A DNA stretch of 64,000 nt from Cristatella mucedo (GCA_009760855.2 WPIO01000062.1:640501-704500), one strand, 5' to 3'. Shown: positions 1 to 40,315, counted from the first letter of the stretch. Numbers and translations are program-made. The notes: generated from the letters alone by a model not told the origin.

Positions 1-1
1 C

Positions 2-181
2 CGCCAGCAGCAGGGTCACCTGACTGTGGATCAGATTATGAAGTTGGCACATACCTCGGTCCACTACGGCAGTAGTGTCAGTAACAGTGCAAGCAGTAGT
101 GCCAGCCTAAAACAGCTGCCTGATCCTGCCAAACTGAATTCGCCTGTTCACTTGCAGGCTGTTATGTCTGCTGTTGGGCAG
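2..181 (+). CDS. unidentified gene, exon fragment 1
   Basis: This segment is open for 60 codons from the window edge and contains the stretch VDQIMKLAHTSVHYGSS followed by a Ser/Ala-rich segment. It ends CAG|GTGAGA in phase 0. Its 5' limit lies outside the window. I do not recognise the protein. Confidence 0.45.
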
Positions 182-1115
182 GTGAGAATGCCTGCCATGC
201 TGATTTTGTGATGAATGCAGTTATTATAAGCACTTGGGCAAAGTCACTGTTGTGGTGTAGTGCTTACCAGACCCAAGTGCAATTCCTGAAATATCTTTTC
301 TCTTCCACTCATTTATTATGCCTTCAAATCTGTTATGTTAAACGGCTGGCAACATACTCTCGCCCTAAGGCTGTCGGAATTTCAAAACTGGGTCATAAGC
401 TCAGTTATGCTCTGCGTTATTATTGAACCCCCCCCTCTTTACTTGACTCTAATCTGCTGCTTCCTGTAGCATGCCGCATGAAAATTCAAGACCAGTTTAT
501 TTTGCATTATATTATTACATTGCATTACTTTCCTTTCCAGTGGCTTTATAAACGTGTTGAGCTCCCACTGAACGGACGTGCTTTTTTCTCATTCTCAGGC
601 GAGTAGTAAATTGCATCAGCCTTGGGCCATTAATGCCAACTCTGCTCAACAGACTGGGCCGTCTGTGTCAGAATCATTTTGTGTACCATCCCAGCCCTCA
701 GCAAGAGCCGCCGGAAGGGTTGATAATGGACTGGCAGTGCACGGTACGTTGCCGGCCACTTCGTCGGCTGCTTTGCACCAGCTCTCCACCGATCGTCTGA
801 CTGTCTCTCATTGCCGATCGTTGCCTCTGCTTGCTGACCTATCTGCCCAGGGTAGGTCCTGCCGCCATCGTCGCTGCTCTGGTGCTCGTTCTGGTGCTCA
901 TTCGTAGCCTGATTGTCAAAACCCGTGCTTGAATGTGCCACTAAAAATGTTGCACTGGCTCTGTGGATTTTTCGTAGGATGCACCACTTCTGCTCCAACC
1001 ATTTCGAGAAGCCCGGTGCTTTTCCAGCGATCATCTGCAATATGCAGCCAGGTCCTCAGCGGCAGCTCTGTTGTCTCTGACCATGCGGGCTCTAGTTTTT
1101 CCTCTGTTGACGAAG
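2..1115 (+). CDS. three in-phase exons of an unidentified gene, possibly the CCDC138 N-terminus
   Basis: Three plus-strand open segments chain together with matching phases. The first runs from the window edge (frame starting at base 2) to a GTGAGA donor after base 181. The second runs from a pyrimidine-AG acceptor before 599 to donor GTACGT after 743, or alternatively GTAGGT after 851; both end in phase 1. The third runs from an acceptor before 978 to GTAAGG after 1115, again phase 1. The translation is rich in Ser, Ala and Gln with no domain I recognise. The last exon ends in phase 1, and the first clear CCDC138 exon at 26544 begins in that phase, giving a readable VDE/VTFATVE junction. That fits an N-terminal extension of CCDC138, but a phase match has a one-in-three chance and the N-terminus of that family is poorly conserved, so this may be an unrelated gene whose 3' exons are missing. 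Confidence 0.45.
599..743 (+). CDS. unidentified gene, exon 2
   Basis: The acceptor is a pyrimidine tract ending ATTCTCAG, in phase 0 with the previous segment. It encodes a Ser/Gln/Pro-rich piece. The donor CACG|GTACGT gives phase 1; a second donor at 851 would add 36 codons in the same phase. Confidence 0.45.
978..1115 (+). CDS. unidentified gene, exon 3
   Basis: The acceptor is GGATTTTTCGTAG and the donor is GAAG|GTAAGG. It is read in phase with exon 2 and encodes a Ser-rich segment ending SSFSSVDE. Exit phase 1 matches the CCDC138 exon at 26544. Confidence 0.42.
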
Positions 1116-1844
1116 GTAAGGATTTCTCACGTTGGCCGCCTTCGTGAGATGACCTCGTAAGCTTGACGCGCTTGACATGTTTTTTGTGTGTTTCTGACTG
1201 AGACGTATTCGGCCACACTAATTGTAGCATACCGAAACAGTCTGCCAAAGAAGTCTTGATAACGATTTGGTGGGGGAACCCCCACGACCTTCCTTTCAAT
1301 CAGTGCCGTCGAAATGGTCTCTGTGAGAGCAGTCCATCCGATGCCGACTATATGTACACCGATGTCGTGGCGCCTGCTCTTCTCCTAACCAAAAACAGCC
1401 TATGCACTGTGCCAGTTACTGTGCCTAGTAACTGCAGTCATGCATTGTGTGACTTGCAGCAACTGGTCTCCCAGCATTATTGAGTAGCTGCAAACTGCTT
1501 TGGAAGGCAGTGTTCTGGTCCCTATGGGATCTTGGCAATACTTTTTGATTATTTTCTTTTTCTATCTTTTTATGAGGGCACTCGAGCCTGCCAGCGATCT
1601 GCTGACAGTCGTGTGGGCTGCTTACGTGCAGCATTGCCTAATAAATACGTTGCCACGCCCAAGGCTTGGGCTCGATTTAAATTTGGTCAATTTCTGTCCC
1701 TTGTCTTTTGAATGCTGTGCCGGCCGTTATTTGCTAGGATACTGTGTACGTATTTCTAAATGTATCTCCGTTTGGGACTTCACGGACTTATTGACTGTCT
1801 CGCCGGAGTCGGTCTGTATAACACCGAAAACTTAAGTGATTTTC

Positions 1845-1990
1845 GGGTATGAACGAGGTAGCCAACATAATTTATCTCACGAAGCAAAGAGAAAGTGAGA
1901 AGCGTAGCCAACTTTGGACGACTGTCGCTGAAGTGAGTAGCTTGGAATTACCATAGCAGGACGGCCGGAAAGGATATTCCTCCGTCGGGA
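1845..1990 (-). repeat. LINE-B 3' coding fragment
   Basis: Read on the minus strand it resembles the C-terminal reverse-transcriptase block seen at 62930-63060, around the LPTFSLLRETK segment. It is heavily decayed. Confidence 0.5.
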
Positions 1991-2189
1991 ACAGAAGAGA
2001 TTATGTTGCATCAGAATTTTAAAAGTGAATTCCACCGGCAAGGATCGGCAGGGTAAAAGCTTTTACCAACGGTCTATCGTTTGCCCGATTCGAAGCCGGT
2101 TTCAACCTTACCTGCTAGATAAGCCACCTAAGATTAAGTATGGCGTGCCAGTTGCACAGTTTCTTGGTATTAAAATCGGACGGTTTTCC

Positions 2190-2330
2190 TTGGTTTGGCC
2201 CAGTAGTTAAAGGTGCTCGCCCCGACAAAGGTCAGGCCGAGGTCGTGTGCCCGAACCCCGAGGCATATGTGAAGCTCCTGAATAGAGATTAAGTTCTCTT
2301 ATGGCGCTATACAAATGAATCATTTTTATT
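2190..2330 (+). repeat. SINE-B copy 1 (tRNA-derived)
   Basis: It has a tRNA-like head (TTTGGCCCAGTAGTTAAAGG), a B-box-like segment GTGCCCGAACCCC, and a 3' block GAATAGAGATTAAGTTCTCT followed by GGCGCTATACAAATGAAT and an AT-rich tail. Four more copies occur in the window. Confidence 0.7.
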
Positions 2331-2779
2331 TTATTAATTTTGCTTTTATGCTACAAGGTAAGCAAAGCAGGTTACTGAAAATGCATAAGAGTCGCGTCGT
2401 AGTAGCTGTCATCCAACTTGCAACTGTGTGAGCTACTAGGCTGAGGCTCCAAGTGGCTGCATGGATACTTTCACTGTCCCTTAGTTCTTCGCTCTATATG
2501 CAGCATGGCGAGATGCGCCGCCGTCGCAACGTTGGTGCTGTGGTAAAATTTGATCGACTCAGCTTTCCGAGGTTGCACTGAGACCCATGCTATTACTTTC
2601 CATTAAGGCAAAGGAATTCTGCTGTGCAGATGCCCAGCTGTTGTGACTATTTCACCCGTTGTAAGTATTATTTACTGCCTACCATAGTTACACCGTCACT
2701 CATGCATGCATTAGCCATCCACACGCTTAGGTGTCACTGCCACAGTGCTAAACTGGATTAATAGATGTCAAGAGTTTGG

Positions 2780-3480
2780 GTGTAAATGGCTGTCGGTCAT
2801 CTAGGAAGCCCTTTCCTTTTACCTTTGGTGTACCTCCGGTTTCGATCTTAGGCCCCTTCTTTTCACCATATTTACTGATCGTCCGGCCGATATCATCGTC
2901 TAGAAAATCTCGGCTTTTCTTTCTACGCCGACGACACCCAGCTTTTAGCTTTCTTTCGACTCTTTTAAGCGTAGCTCCATGTCTGACCGTAGCTCCATGT
3001 CTGACTTAATTTCTGTTGCCGCGATGGCACACAAGGTAAGGTGGTTGCTCTTCACGGCCGATGTCGTGGGTTCGAATCCTGCGGTGTGCGATCCTTTATT
3101 GCCACTGCAAGCTGTGGTGATAGCTTTTTTGGCACTTCTGCCGCCATACAAAAAGAGGCTGTTAGATCAGCTAGTATTTTTTGACATCCTGCATCGACAT
3201 CTGTGTTTGGATGGCGTCTGATCTTTTGAAGCATAACGATGGCAAGACAAACTTGATAGTTATGAGCAATCCTTGTGCTGCCGGAAAGTGGGAGACCTCA
3301 CACTCAAGATTGGTTCATCCAGCATCACTCCTTTTACTTCAGCCTTCAAACTAGGTGGGCTGTTCCAAAACGACATAACATTCGGCGAGGTCATTTCCTT
3401 CACTGTCAACTCAGCCTACTTTTAGTTAAGAAACCTTGCCAAAATCCGAATCTGCTTAATGCGTCTGGGACATAGCATCT
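2780..3480 (+). repeat. LINE-C reverse-transcriptase remnant, interrupted by SINE-A
   Basis: Frame-shifted coding remains include a GVPP-SILGP motif near 2830 (RT motif B) and FYADDTQL near 2925-2945 (catalytic YADD). The sequence then resumes after 3190 with a thumb-region-like segment. A SINE-A copy sits between the two halves, so the LINE predates it. Confidence 0.6.
3018..3185 (+). repeat. SINE-A copy 1 (tRNA-derived)
   Basis: The A-box-like ATGGCACACAAGGTAAGG is followed by a perfect B box GGTTCGAATCC. Then comes a body with GCGATCCTTTATTGCC and a 3' block AAAAAGAGGCTGTTAGATCAG. It is inserted in LINE-C. Confidence 0.8.
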
Positions 3481-4776
3481 AGATTCTTGAAACGCCCTAT
3501 TTTATGGACTCTCTTCGAAACGCATCGGCTGAGGAATGGATAGTTTTAGCTGCTTTTTGAATGTCCTCAAATTACGACATAGCGGCTAAATGAGCTGTTG
3601 TTATAGCCAGCTGGGTTAGTCCGCCGATGAAACGAGACCTTTAGCTGACCCGAAACGAATTTTAAAAATGATTGACAATACACAAAGCTAAACTTTGTTC
3701 AAAAATGTAAATGATCATTAATGATGTCTATTCAGAGGGCAGAATGGTGTATAAACGTACCTCCTGTTGAGCGAAGTTCGGGCACACTTCAGAATCTGCA
3801 TATTTTAGATTGCAGCCGACTACCTTCCGTTTCTTAGTTTGCATGCCCGTTTCGTGACAGCTTAAGAATGGCAATTGCAAGAAATGGCTGAAAGCTTGAC
3901 AATAAAAGAACAACTGTAACTATTTAACAGCTGATGGTTCGGCGACGCTAGACGCTTTATTTTCGTTGCCTTACATTTCTGGTATTTATCTGCTGTCTGG
4001 CTGCTTAAGTCTCGCTGTTATTACCCGCCGTCACACTTTGAAAAGAATCGTTAATTCGCGATATTATTGTAAGTTTTTGATTGCATCCATTACCGAAAGC
4101 AACAATCTATTTGAGAAGACTCCCCGGAGCGTGGCAGCACGGAAGGCCTAAGCTGTAAAACTTGACATTCTGACTTAGAAGTAGCGCCTGCAGTACCATT
4201 TTCGAGCTTTTGGAAACAGGAGTGAAATTGTGGACATTCGTTTATTTACATTTATAGTCTTTGAAAAGCCTCCTACATAAGAAGGCAGTTCTATGGGTGT
4301 TTTATTTAGTTCTCTTTCACTTCAATCCGCTTCTTAGGTCTGTTTTTAGGCTCTCGGCAGGACCAACCAAATTATGTCATATAACTGCTAGCTACCGGGG
4401 ACGGGAGTTGCAGTCTGAAAGAATGCAATCGAAGCCCGCGGTTCGAATTAAGAGCGGCGGCGTGTACCAGAAAGGGAGAGGAGATGTAGTTACGTCCTGT
4501 ATGCACTGCCTGAAATTGGTCACGTCAACGTTTATGACCTCGATCACAGCCAAGGATCAAATATGGTGGCTGGGTCTGTAGCGGTCAAGGTTCACATCTC
4601 CTTCCTAATCATCAAATCCCTGGTTTCGTCCACGGTTGCATCATTACGTCCTTAGGTTCACTGTAGCCGGACTTGCTGCAGCAGGAGCGCTGTCTACCAA
4701 CGGAGATACAACTTAGGTGGTCGGGTCCAAAATGTAAGTTGGCTACATTCTGAAGTTCGTCATAACCAGGTCCATC

Positions 4777-4950
4777 ATTAGGTCCTCCTGACATGCCCAA
4801 CCACCGCCCTTTTCCGGCCGAGAACGGCGGACTCACTTCAGGCCATTACGGTCCAGTTCTTCGTCCCAAATAAAAGGCTTCTGTTGGGGCGGTCTTTTGC
4901 AGTTCGCGGCTGCTCGAACAGACACGACGATCGTTAAATCTCGAGTGCAC
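4777..4950 (+). repeat. dispersed repeat D, copy 1 (possible solo LTR fragment)
   Basis: The order of features is shared with 41008-41185: GTCCTCCTGAC, an ACCG..CGAGAACRGCGGAC block, AATAAA (AAATAAAAGG here), then GGTCTTTTGC and CTGCTCG-ACA. A poly(A) signal followed by a short conserved stretch is LTR-like, but no TG...CA ends or target duplication were established. Confidence 0.3.
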
Positions 4951-5575
4951 CGTTCGCTCAGTCACGATGGCAGCCACGCCCGTCGCACCCACGACACCAG
5001 CTCCCTCAGCAGCGCTGCAATTTATAGCCGTTTTACGCTTTCCTCTCAGAGACTCGCAGCCATGCAAAACCATTTACTAATGACTGGAAGCACCACTCGC
5101 TGGGCCGCGAGCGAGCCCCACAGTAAAGCAGCTCGGATGGATCTCTCGCGTGACATGGCAGCCGGCAGGGGGGCTCAACGGGAACGGGCACAGCTGGAAC
5201 GCCGGTACGAACCGCACCGGCTGACTCGTTCGCTCAGCATCCGAAATGGTCGCCACGAAGCGCCAGTAACTCAAAGCATCATTTGCATACTCACTCCCTC
5301 GCGATTTAAAAAAACGCATTAATGTGCGAGCTATGGCATCAGCAGCTCTTTTCGCGATTCGAGCTGCCTCCCGGCAGGCAAAAGGCTCAAAGGCTGAAGG
5401 GAGACAACTCGCTCTGCGCATGCGCGCATTGCCAAGCGGGTCTCGGCGAATATCCCAGGACGTGCAAGCGTGCGTGCATGGGGGACGAGGAACGAGCCAC
5501 CCGACCGGCAGGCCGTCGAGGTGGAGTCAGAGCCTGCCAGGCAGATGGTCCTGTCAGCACGGGTCGGCCAATCGC

Positions 5576-22574
<16,999 letters not shown>

Positions 22575-24402
22575 CCTCTCGTCGGCGACGCCCGACGGCT
22601 CAGCGCTCGACACGAGCCAGCAAGAGGCCTGCGGTGCGACCGACGGCTCGCAACGCGGCTGTCTTCAGATTGAGACGGCTTCCTGCGTCCCTTCTACGTG
22701 ACTCGCCCTCCTATTCAGGCAGCGTAGACGATACTCTGCATCTCCGCCGGTCTAGATGCTTAGACAGTCGCGTCGCAGTCTTCCGCCGCGCACCCCCTAC
22801 TTCGCGCCGGAACCGCTGGGGTGGCCAACCTCAGGCGTTGGTTACTAATGGCAATGACCTTAAGCAGTGAGGCCATCAGTAATGGACGGAGCACGCTGGG
22901 CTATTTCTCATTGTTGAAAGTACCACCCATGGTTTTAATGTAGTGCTAAAAACGTGAATATCTTTAGAAAAATTTATGCGATATGAAACCTCCGCTCCTA
23001 GCGATGCCATGTCGAGGGCAACTGCGTAATTGTCCGGGACATGATCAGGATGCATGCGTCGACATGGTGATAGATACCGCGTTATTTGGATTAAAATGCG
23101 GGCGCGCCTGGGAAAAACACAATTATTATAAAATATAATAATCCTATAATGATTATACTAAAAATAACGTTGATACACCTGTGACTTGCAAAGACCGCGC
23201 TCCTCAACCGGAGGCTGCTTCCAATTGCTTGGCACCAGATTTGGATTACTGCCGCACGCAGTCGCGTTTCGGCCGTCTCATTTCAATGGACAGAATGCCT
23301 GACGGTATGGTTCTCGACTAAAACTTTGAGGCTCAAAAGTTGTGCGCGCTTGTGGCGCAGTCGGATTCTGTCTAGACTCGATTAGCTTGTCTCTAGGCTA
23401 CGGCGTCAGTTGCTCTGTCTGCTGGACTGCGGTATGAGCCTACTTGGCGATTTTGTTCACCCCGACTCTTCCGTAGTGGCGTCAGTATAACTGCCTGAAG
23501 ATTAAAGGTCTACAATTACTGGATAGGTTGGGTCATTTAGGGCCATTGTCAAGTATACGCAAGTGGACCGAGCGATCCGGGCATGCCGAGGCATGCCGAG
23601 CTTTCTGTCCCTGCAGTCTACACTCGCAGGCAGACTGGTCGCATACTGACGAACCTGCAGTTGACTCCAGCGTAACCAGCATAGCCTTTGTACATGTCAC
23701 ACATTTCTCTCTTTGCATATGTTGGATGCTGCATGAACAATTAAGGTGCTTTATCTTTGCGGTAGGCTAGCGGAGATCATGCAGTGAAACCGATCTCAGA
23801 TTTCCGAAAATAGCTAACGTCACAAAAAGGCTCCATGGCTGGCGCGTGTGTTTATGCATTGCTTTTGCTCTTCCGGTTGTCCTCGGAAAAGTGGAAGTTG
23901 CTCAGCAAAACAATTGAACCAGTGTCGTTAAATGAGATTCTGAAATCAAATTCATATTGTGCGATGCTTTGAGGTGATTGTCTGGGCCATCTGGGCTTCG
24001 GAGCGATGCCGTCCGTGCCAAAAATGCGTCTGTGCGCAGATTTTTATGCTTAGTTATACACCTGTATTTGCCGTGGTGCCTGCTCGCAACCAGGAATGAA
24101 CTTGCTGCAGTCTCAAGAGGTGCTGTTTGCAGCATCATCGTAACCAACAACAGCCCAGTCGGCTTCCTGCTGTTGCTATACAAGGTTCGAGGTTCTACGA
24201 GGCACTCATAATATATAGCGGCAGTTGGCCCACAGAATCTATACCCAGCATGTTTGCTGAGGATGATGTCTGACCATGCTTAATGCTTATTGCAGCCATC
24301 GACTCCGGCAGGTAAAACTAGCGATCGGATGTTTAAGGTTCCAGCTGATGCCAGTGCACAGTGTGAGTTCACCCATCTGTAAGCCCAGTTAATGGCAGTA
24401 TA

Positions 24403-24480
24403 ATAATAACAATAATAATACATTTTATATATAGTGCCCTCAGAGAACTAAATCTCTTTCTAGGCACTTTACAGTTGCTG
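24403..24480 (-). repeat. LINE-A-type 3' tail
   Basis: Reverse complement of the family terminus: ATAAT repeats, then CCCTCAGAGAACTAAATCTC and TTTCTAGGCACTTTACAG. Confidence 0.7.
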
Positions 24481-24549
24481 TAAAAGAAGCAATATAGAAG
24501 TGATTAGTTTTGTTAAATGTGGCTGCTGTTGTAACCCTGTGCTTATATA

Positions 24550-25590
24550 AGTTCATCTGCACTCAATTTGGTTGTAGTGTTTCAAAGTGACCTTTCTCGA
24601 AAGTAACAAGACCTTGCCATCAAGATTGGTTCAGCTAGCAACACTCCAGTGACGTCTGCCCGTAATCTAATCATGTTTTTCTAAAAACGACTTGTCATTG
24701 GATGAGCACATTATGTCCACTGTCATGCTAGCCCTACTTTCTATTAGGGAACCTCGCCAAAACCATGGCCTGCTTACAAAGGAGTACGACAGCCAAACTA
24801 GTTCATGCGCTTGTGACATTGTGTCTAGATTATTGCAATTTCTGATTTTTGGTAGGACTCTTGGCATGTGCCCTTAATCGGCTGCAACTGGTGTACAACT
24901 ATGCGGCTTGTCTGGTCAGTCGTTAATGGCGTAGCTACCACATCACCCCCACTTTGATCTGTGCTTAACTGGCTCTCCATCAAGCATTGAATCGATTTCA
25001 AGATCATAGTCTGGCTTGACTTCACTCGCTAGCTCCAGCCTACTTATCCTAGATTGTTCTTCCAGTGTGCTCTCGCACCACCAGCTCCTTAGCATGTAGT
25101 CATCTTGCATCTCGCCGTCTTCCTACCCCACCACACTAAGTTAATAAATTAAAATCTTTTGGTGATTGAGCCCTCAGCCTATATGCACCTAAAGTCTGAA
25201 AATTTCTTCTGGATACGGTCACAATGTGCAATAACCTTGCATCCTTCAAGTTTCAGCTAAACATATGGCTGATCCAGCCAGCTTTTCCTTCGCCCCAGTG
25301 AACTTGCCTTTGTTCCTGTCTGCTTTTCTTGCATGCCTGTCTGTGCATTATAGTGCCTGTTACAAGCCACACGTCTTACGATTCGTTGGCCGCGTGTGTC
25401 TTCATGTTTGCTTTATAATGCTGGCCCTAAGCATGATGCTGTTTGCTTGTGCATGCTTGACACTGTCACGGCAGTCTTGAGTACTGGTTCTCCAAGAGCG
25501 AGTTCTCCAAGGCGGCTCGATAGGGATCGTGTTCTCTTAAGGCACTGTGTAGACGAATTATTATTATTATTATCATTCACTGGACGACTA
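24550..25590 (+). repeat. old LINE-C 3' fragment
   Basis: Decayed coding similarity to RT thumb/connection regions (LGVVFQSDLS-like, then a TSRLDYCN-like segment, then a helical C-terminal part). It ends in a GCACTGTGTAGACG block with ATT repeats at 25557-25575. Confidence 0.5.
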
Positions 25591-25599
25591 CGTCAGCTT

Positions 25600-26320
25600 C
25601 AGTCGAATTTGTCCATTTCAACCGTACCATTTCAACAATTTGGGCCTGCTTAGACAGGGAAACCGCATCCAAGCTGGTCCATGCATCTGTGACATTCCGT
25701 CACGACCTCTGTAACTCACCACTCGGGCCTGTACAGTTAGGTGCTTGCAGTTGATGCAGAACTTTACAGCTAGGCTTCTCTGTCGTGAATGTCTCAGTTG
25801 CCACAGTGCACCACTTCTTGGCGACCTGCACTGGCTCCTCCACAAGAAGCATACCGATTTCAAGGTTCTGTCACTCACTTTTAAGTCCCGTCATTCTCTT
25901 GCTCCGGCCTACCTATCAGAACTACTCCTCAACCAGGCTAGACATCCTACCACCTGCCTTTCTGACTCAAGTAATTTAGCTGTGCCCCTAACCAACCTCA
26001 AATCGTTTCGAGACCGTGCCTTTAATTTTTATGTTCCCAAAGCCTGAAATTAATTCCCGACTGACATCGCGACACCCCCCCCCGACTTGACGACATTTAC
26101 AGAGAAGCCAAAAAGGCACATGTTTCTCACCAAATTAGCTGATTTCGTTTGAATTAACATTTATGTGCAAATTCCTTCATACACTGTGTATTTCATCACT
26201 AACCGATTGACACGTTTCGTTTGCATATCATATGTAAATGCCTAGAAAAAGGTTTAGTTCTATTATGGTGCTATACAAATGTCTTATAATAATACTAATA
26301 CTAATAGTTATTATTATTGA
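25600..26320 (+). repeat. LINE-A-related 3' fragment
   Basis: It encodes LMQNFTARLLCREC, LLGDLHWLLHKKHTDF, FKSRHSLAPAYLSELLLNQ and LTNLKSFRDRAFNF in shifting frames, matching 20580-20870 of copy 1. It closes with the family tail at 26230-26310. Confidence 0.7.
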
Positions 26321-26543
26321 TGTACCTGAGCTTCTGCAAGTGCAAATATTGGTAACGATAGAGAGCTGTTAAAACCAGTCAGAAAAAACTAAGCACCACA
26401 CTGGCGGCGTGTTCATGGCCTTGTCCGTTTGTGGGCCTTCGTTCAGCTGCCATGTTCAACGTTATTTCCAGTTCCCAAATAAGCCGTTGCTGAATCCTGC
26501 TGCAGGGGTCGCTATGACCCACGTCATTTTACCCACATTGCAG

Positions 26544-37760
<11,217 letters not shown>

Positions 37761-37828
37761 ATTGCTTTGTTATTCTTTGTGGCCCACCCATCCATCCACG
37801 GTTTGATGCTTTTGGCAATAAGCAGCAA

Positions 37829-37834
37829 ATTAAA
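37829..37834 (+). terminator. candidate poly(A) signal of CCDC138
   Basis: ATTAAA, 69 bp after the CCDC138 stop codon; the commonest variant of AATAAA. No transcript end was verified. Confidence 0.35.
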
Positions 37835-38131
37835 GTTCTTCTAAGCTTCATCGCAAGCTGCTCAACAGGAATGTGCCTATCTGCGCACCCGGATGTGCCG
37901 GCTATTGTTTTACATGTGTGGAATGCAAGTGTAACGGAAGTTTCCATCTGAAACCCACTGTCATGTACAGAACTCGGTGTGCACTTATGCTTTCCTATGA
38001 TATTACTCTAACTGACGATGGGCTGTACATACATATGTTAACAACCGTTTTTTGCATGCACGTTTTCTGTCTGTTTTTCTACTGTTTGTGATGCTAGCCT
38101 GCCGGTGGACCGGGCTCATTCTGAAGTTATG

Positions 38132-38133
38132 TG

Positions 38134-38188
<55 letters not shown>
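38132..38188. repeat. (GT)n microsatellite
   Basis: About 28 GT units. Confidence 0.95.
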
Positions 38189-38189
<1 letters not shown>

Positions 38190-38574
38190 ATCGTGTCAGT
38201 ACGCGACCAGGGTGCTGTCATCCTCCCTGCACGCTCCAAGCAGGAGGTTGGTGGCAGTATAGATGCCTTATACTGATATACTTTAGTGTATAGTGGCCGT
38301 AATTGACACCAGTCATTTCGGGCTGGCGGTCGACCTTGATTGTTCACAGCAGCCGCTGAACCTTTGAGATTGGCTGAACAACCTTGGAGCAATATTAATC
38401 ACTGGCTGCAGAGTCTTTCTGGCTTTTTGGTAGCTCAGTCAAACTAAATTACAGTAAGCCAACCTAGACAGAACAAAGGAGCTAGTGAGATCTTTAGCCA
38501 GCCACTGTAGTATGCAGTCCCTAATCTCGGACAAGGATCAAGCATGACGACTCGCTGTTGATGAGGACTTCCTA

Positions 38575-39368
38575 ATGAAATTTTTTAATTTATTGCAGTT
38601 ATCAAAGAGGTGACCTAAATTTGTGCACACGATGATGATCGAATTACAGCACCACCAATTTAAATAGCAAAGTCCCTTAGCCTCGCTATATGCTTAGAGT
38701 CTCCTCTGAGTAGGAACTCGGTTGTATCATCGTTTAACTTTAAAAAATTGGTTCGACATCCTGGATTGAACATCTGTAAGTAAAGAACTGATGGCTCGGT
38801 ATCCGAAGAATTTGATTAGAAGCACAGCTAAATGACCAGAGTCAGATGATTGGGTGGTTCGAGGAAAAGGCTGAGGAGTAATTAGCTCAAGTACTCCCAT
38901 TGGTAAGCCGTAGCGAGAGAATTAAGGGCGGCGGCCCGAAAAGTGAGTGAAAAGACCTTGAAGTGGTTGACGCTCTGTTGATGGGGAGCTAGCTTAGGTC
39001 GGGGAGAAGTGGTGGAGTGTAGCATTCGCTACGTTCACACCGGACAAGCCTATTAGCAGACTTTTCAGCAATCGGTAATGCAGGGAGAGAGTTGAAACAT
39101 TATGTATGGCTAATGCGTGAGCTAACACTGGTCGATCATTAGAGAGAGCCTCTGCAACTAGATCTGGCATGTCCAGGCCACTTATACCGCCTTGTGGGGA
39201 AGACCAGACTAACTGAGGGCACACAAGTAGCATCGTTACACAATATTGCATCGCCCTAAGTCTTCGTTGCCTTGATTTAACCTTATCAACAGCTATGAAG
39301 CTGGTTTCACTTGCAAATTTGATCGGGGTGGAGTCAAATCGGCGTTTTATTTGACATACAGTATTCAA
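38575..39368 (-). repeat. diverged LINE fragment
   Basis: On the minus strand it contains HHFSPT at the frame end and a KSRQRRLRAMQYCV segment followed by unfamiliar sequence. A LINE-type thumb region is likely; the family is unclear. Confidence 0.4.
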
Positions 39369-39374
39369 TTACTT

Positions 39375-39530
39375 GATTTGACAGTCTCACTTGTATAGCG
39401 GCAGAGGAGCCTTAATGGCTATCACCACTGCTTGCAGTCGGCAATTCAGGGCCCACTGCATGATTCAAAGCCACAACCTCGGTCGTGAAGAGCACCCTAC
39501 CTTACCACCTGGGCCATCACGGCCCCACAG
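39375..39530 (-). repeat. SINE-A copy
   Basis: Reverse complement of the SINE-A order: a degenerate 3' block, the GGGCCCACTGCATGATTCAA (B-box) segment, then ACCTTACCACCTGGGCCATC at the head. Confidence 0.7.
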
Positions 39531-39689
39531 TTTCCGTATTTTTTAAGTCATCGAGCACCAATCTATGTTAAAGTAAATCTTGCTGAACTTCTCTTGTACA
39601 AAGCCTCGTACCTTCTGTTCTGATTTTTCAATTTGATCTGGCTTAGCGTCGGTAAGCTGCCACTCTGGAGTCAGTGTTAGGGGCTCATA

Positions 39690-40135
39690 ATAATAATGAT
39701 TATAATAAAAGATGTGTACAGCACTCTAGGAGAACTCAATTTCTGTGTAAGCACTTTACAGATGATGGGTAGGAACCGTATCAACTGATTTGTGATAATA
39801 TCATGCACAATTTCCTAGTTAATCATCAGTCCACAGCAGACAATTTACGAAGGTAGAGCAAAGCCCTCGAGGATAAGGTGTTTAGCTTCCTTTTTAAGTA
39901 TCATAAAGTCAGGAAATGTGATATCTATCGGCAGCGAGTTCCACGCTCTGGGAGCGATAGCAGCTGAAGACATGGTCTCCACTGGATTTGAGGATGGTTA
40001 GAGGTACCAATAGACGACCTGAGTCTACTGAGCCGCTGCTTCAAGAGTAGTTTAAGGAGTAAGTATTTACGATACGTAGACCAGAGCGAGAGAAGTGACT
40101 TGAAAGTGAGTGACAATGTCTTAAAGTTGATGTAC
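39690..40135 (-). repeat. LINE-A-related 3' fragment
   Basis: ATAATAATGATTATAATAAA at the tail end, then reverse-strand C-terminal coding remains (GAGTTCCACGCTCTGGGAGC). Confidence 0.6.
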
Positions 40136-40149
40136 TAATTGATAGGAGA

Positions 40150-40315
40150 GCCCTTGGGTCTAGGCCTAGGGGTAAGGTGGTCACTCTCTGCTACCCAGGT
40201 CGTGGGTTCGAATCCTGCAATGGGCGATCCTTTATTACCCACTTTGAGGATGGGGGTGGCCGATAAGGCTCTTATGCTGTTATATATATATGAGGCTGTT
40301 GAATCAGTTTGCCGT
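40150..40315 (+). repeat. SINE-A copy
   Basis: GGGGTAAGGTGGTCACTCTC, perfect B box GGTTCGAATCC, GGGCGATCCTTTATTACC, and TGAGGCTGTTGAATCAG at the end. Confidence 0.85.

Larger units (their letters stand above)
1116..5575. other. region without a supported gene
   Basis: Only decayed repeats are recognised here: a LINE-B fragment near 1845-1990, SINE-B at 2190-2330, LINE-C debris at 2780-3480 split by a SINE-A, and a diffuse dispersed repeat near 4777-4950. Short open frames elsewhere in this stretch have no splice context or family motif. If the left-edge exons belong to CCDC138, this is the first part of its long intron. Confidence 0.5.
22680..26543. other. region without a supported gene
   Basis: 22680-24400 shows no gene or repeat I recognise. 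LINE fragments occupy 24403-24480, 24550-25590 and 25600-26320. An upstream CCDC138 exon could lie here but none stands out. Confidence 0.5.

Noticed and set aside
3015-3180. Genuine tRNA gene at the perfect B box
   Set aside because: No cloverleaf closes; the same 160-bp body recurs eight times with a common 3' block, so it is a SINE.
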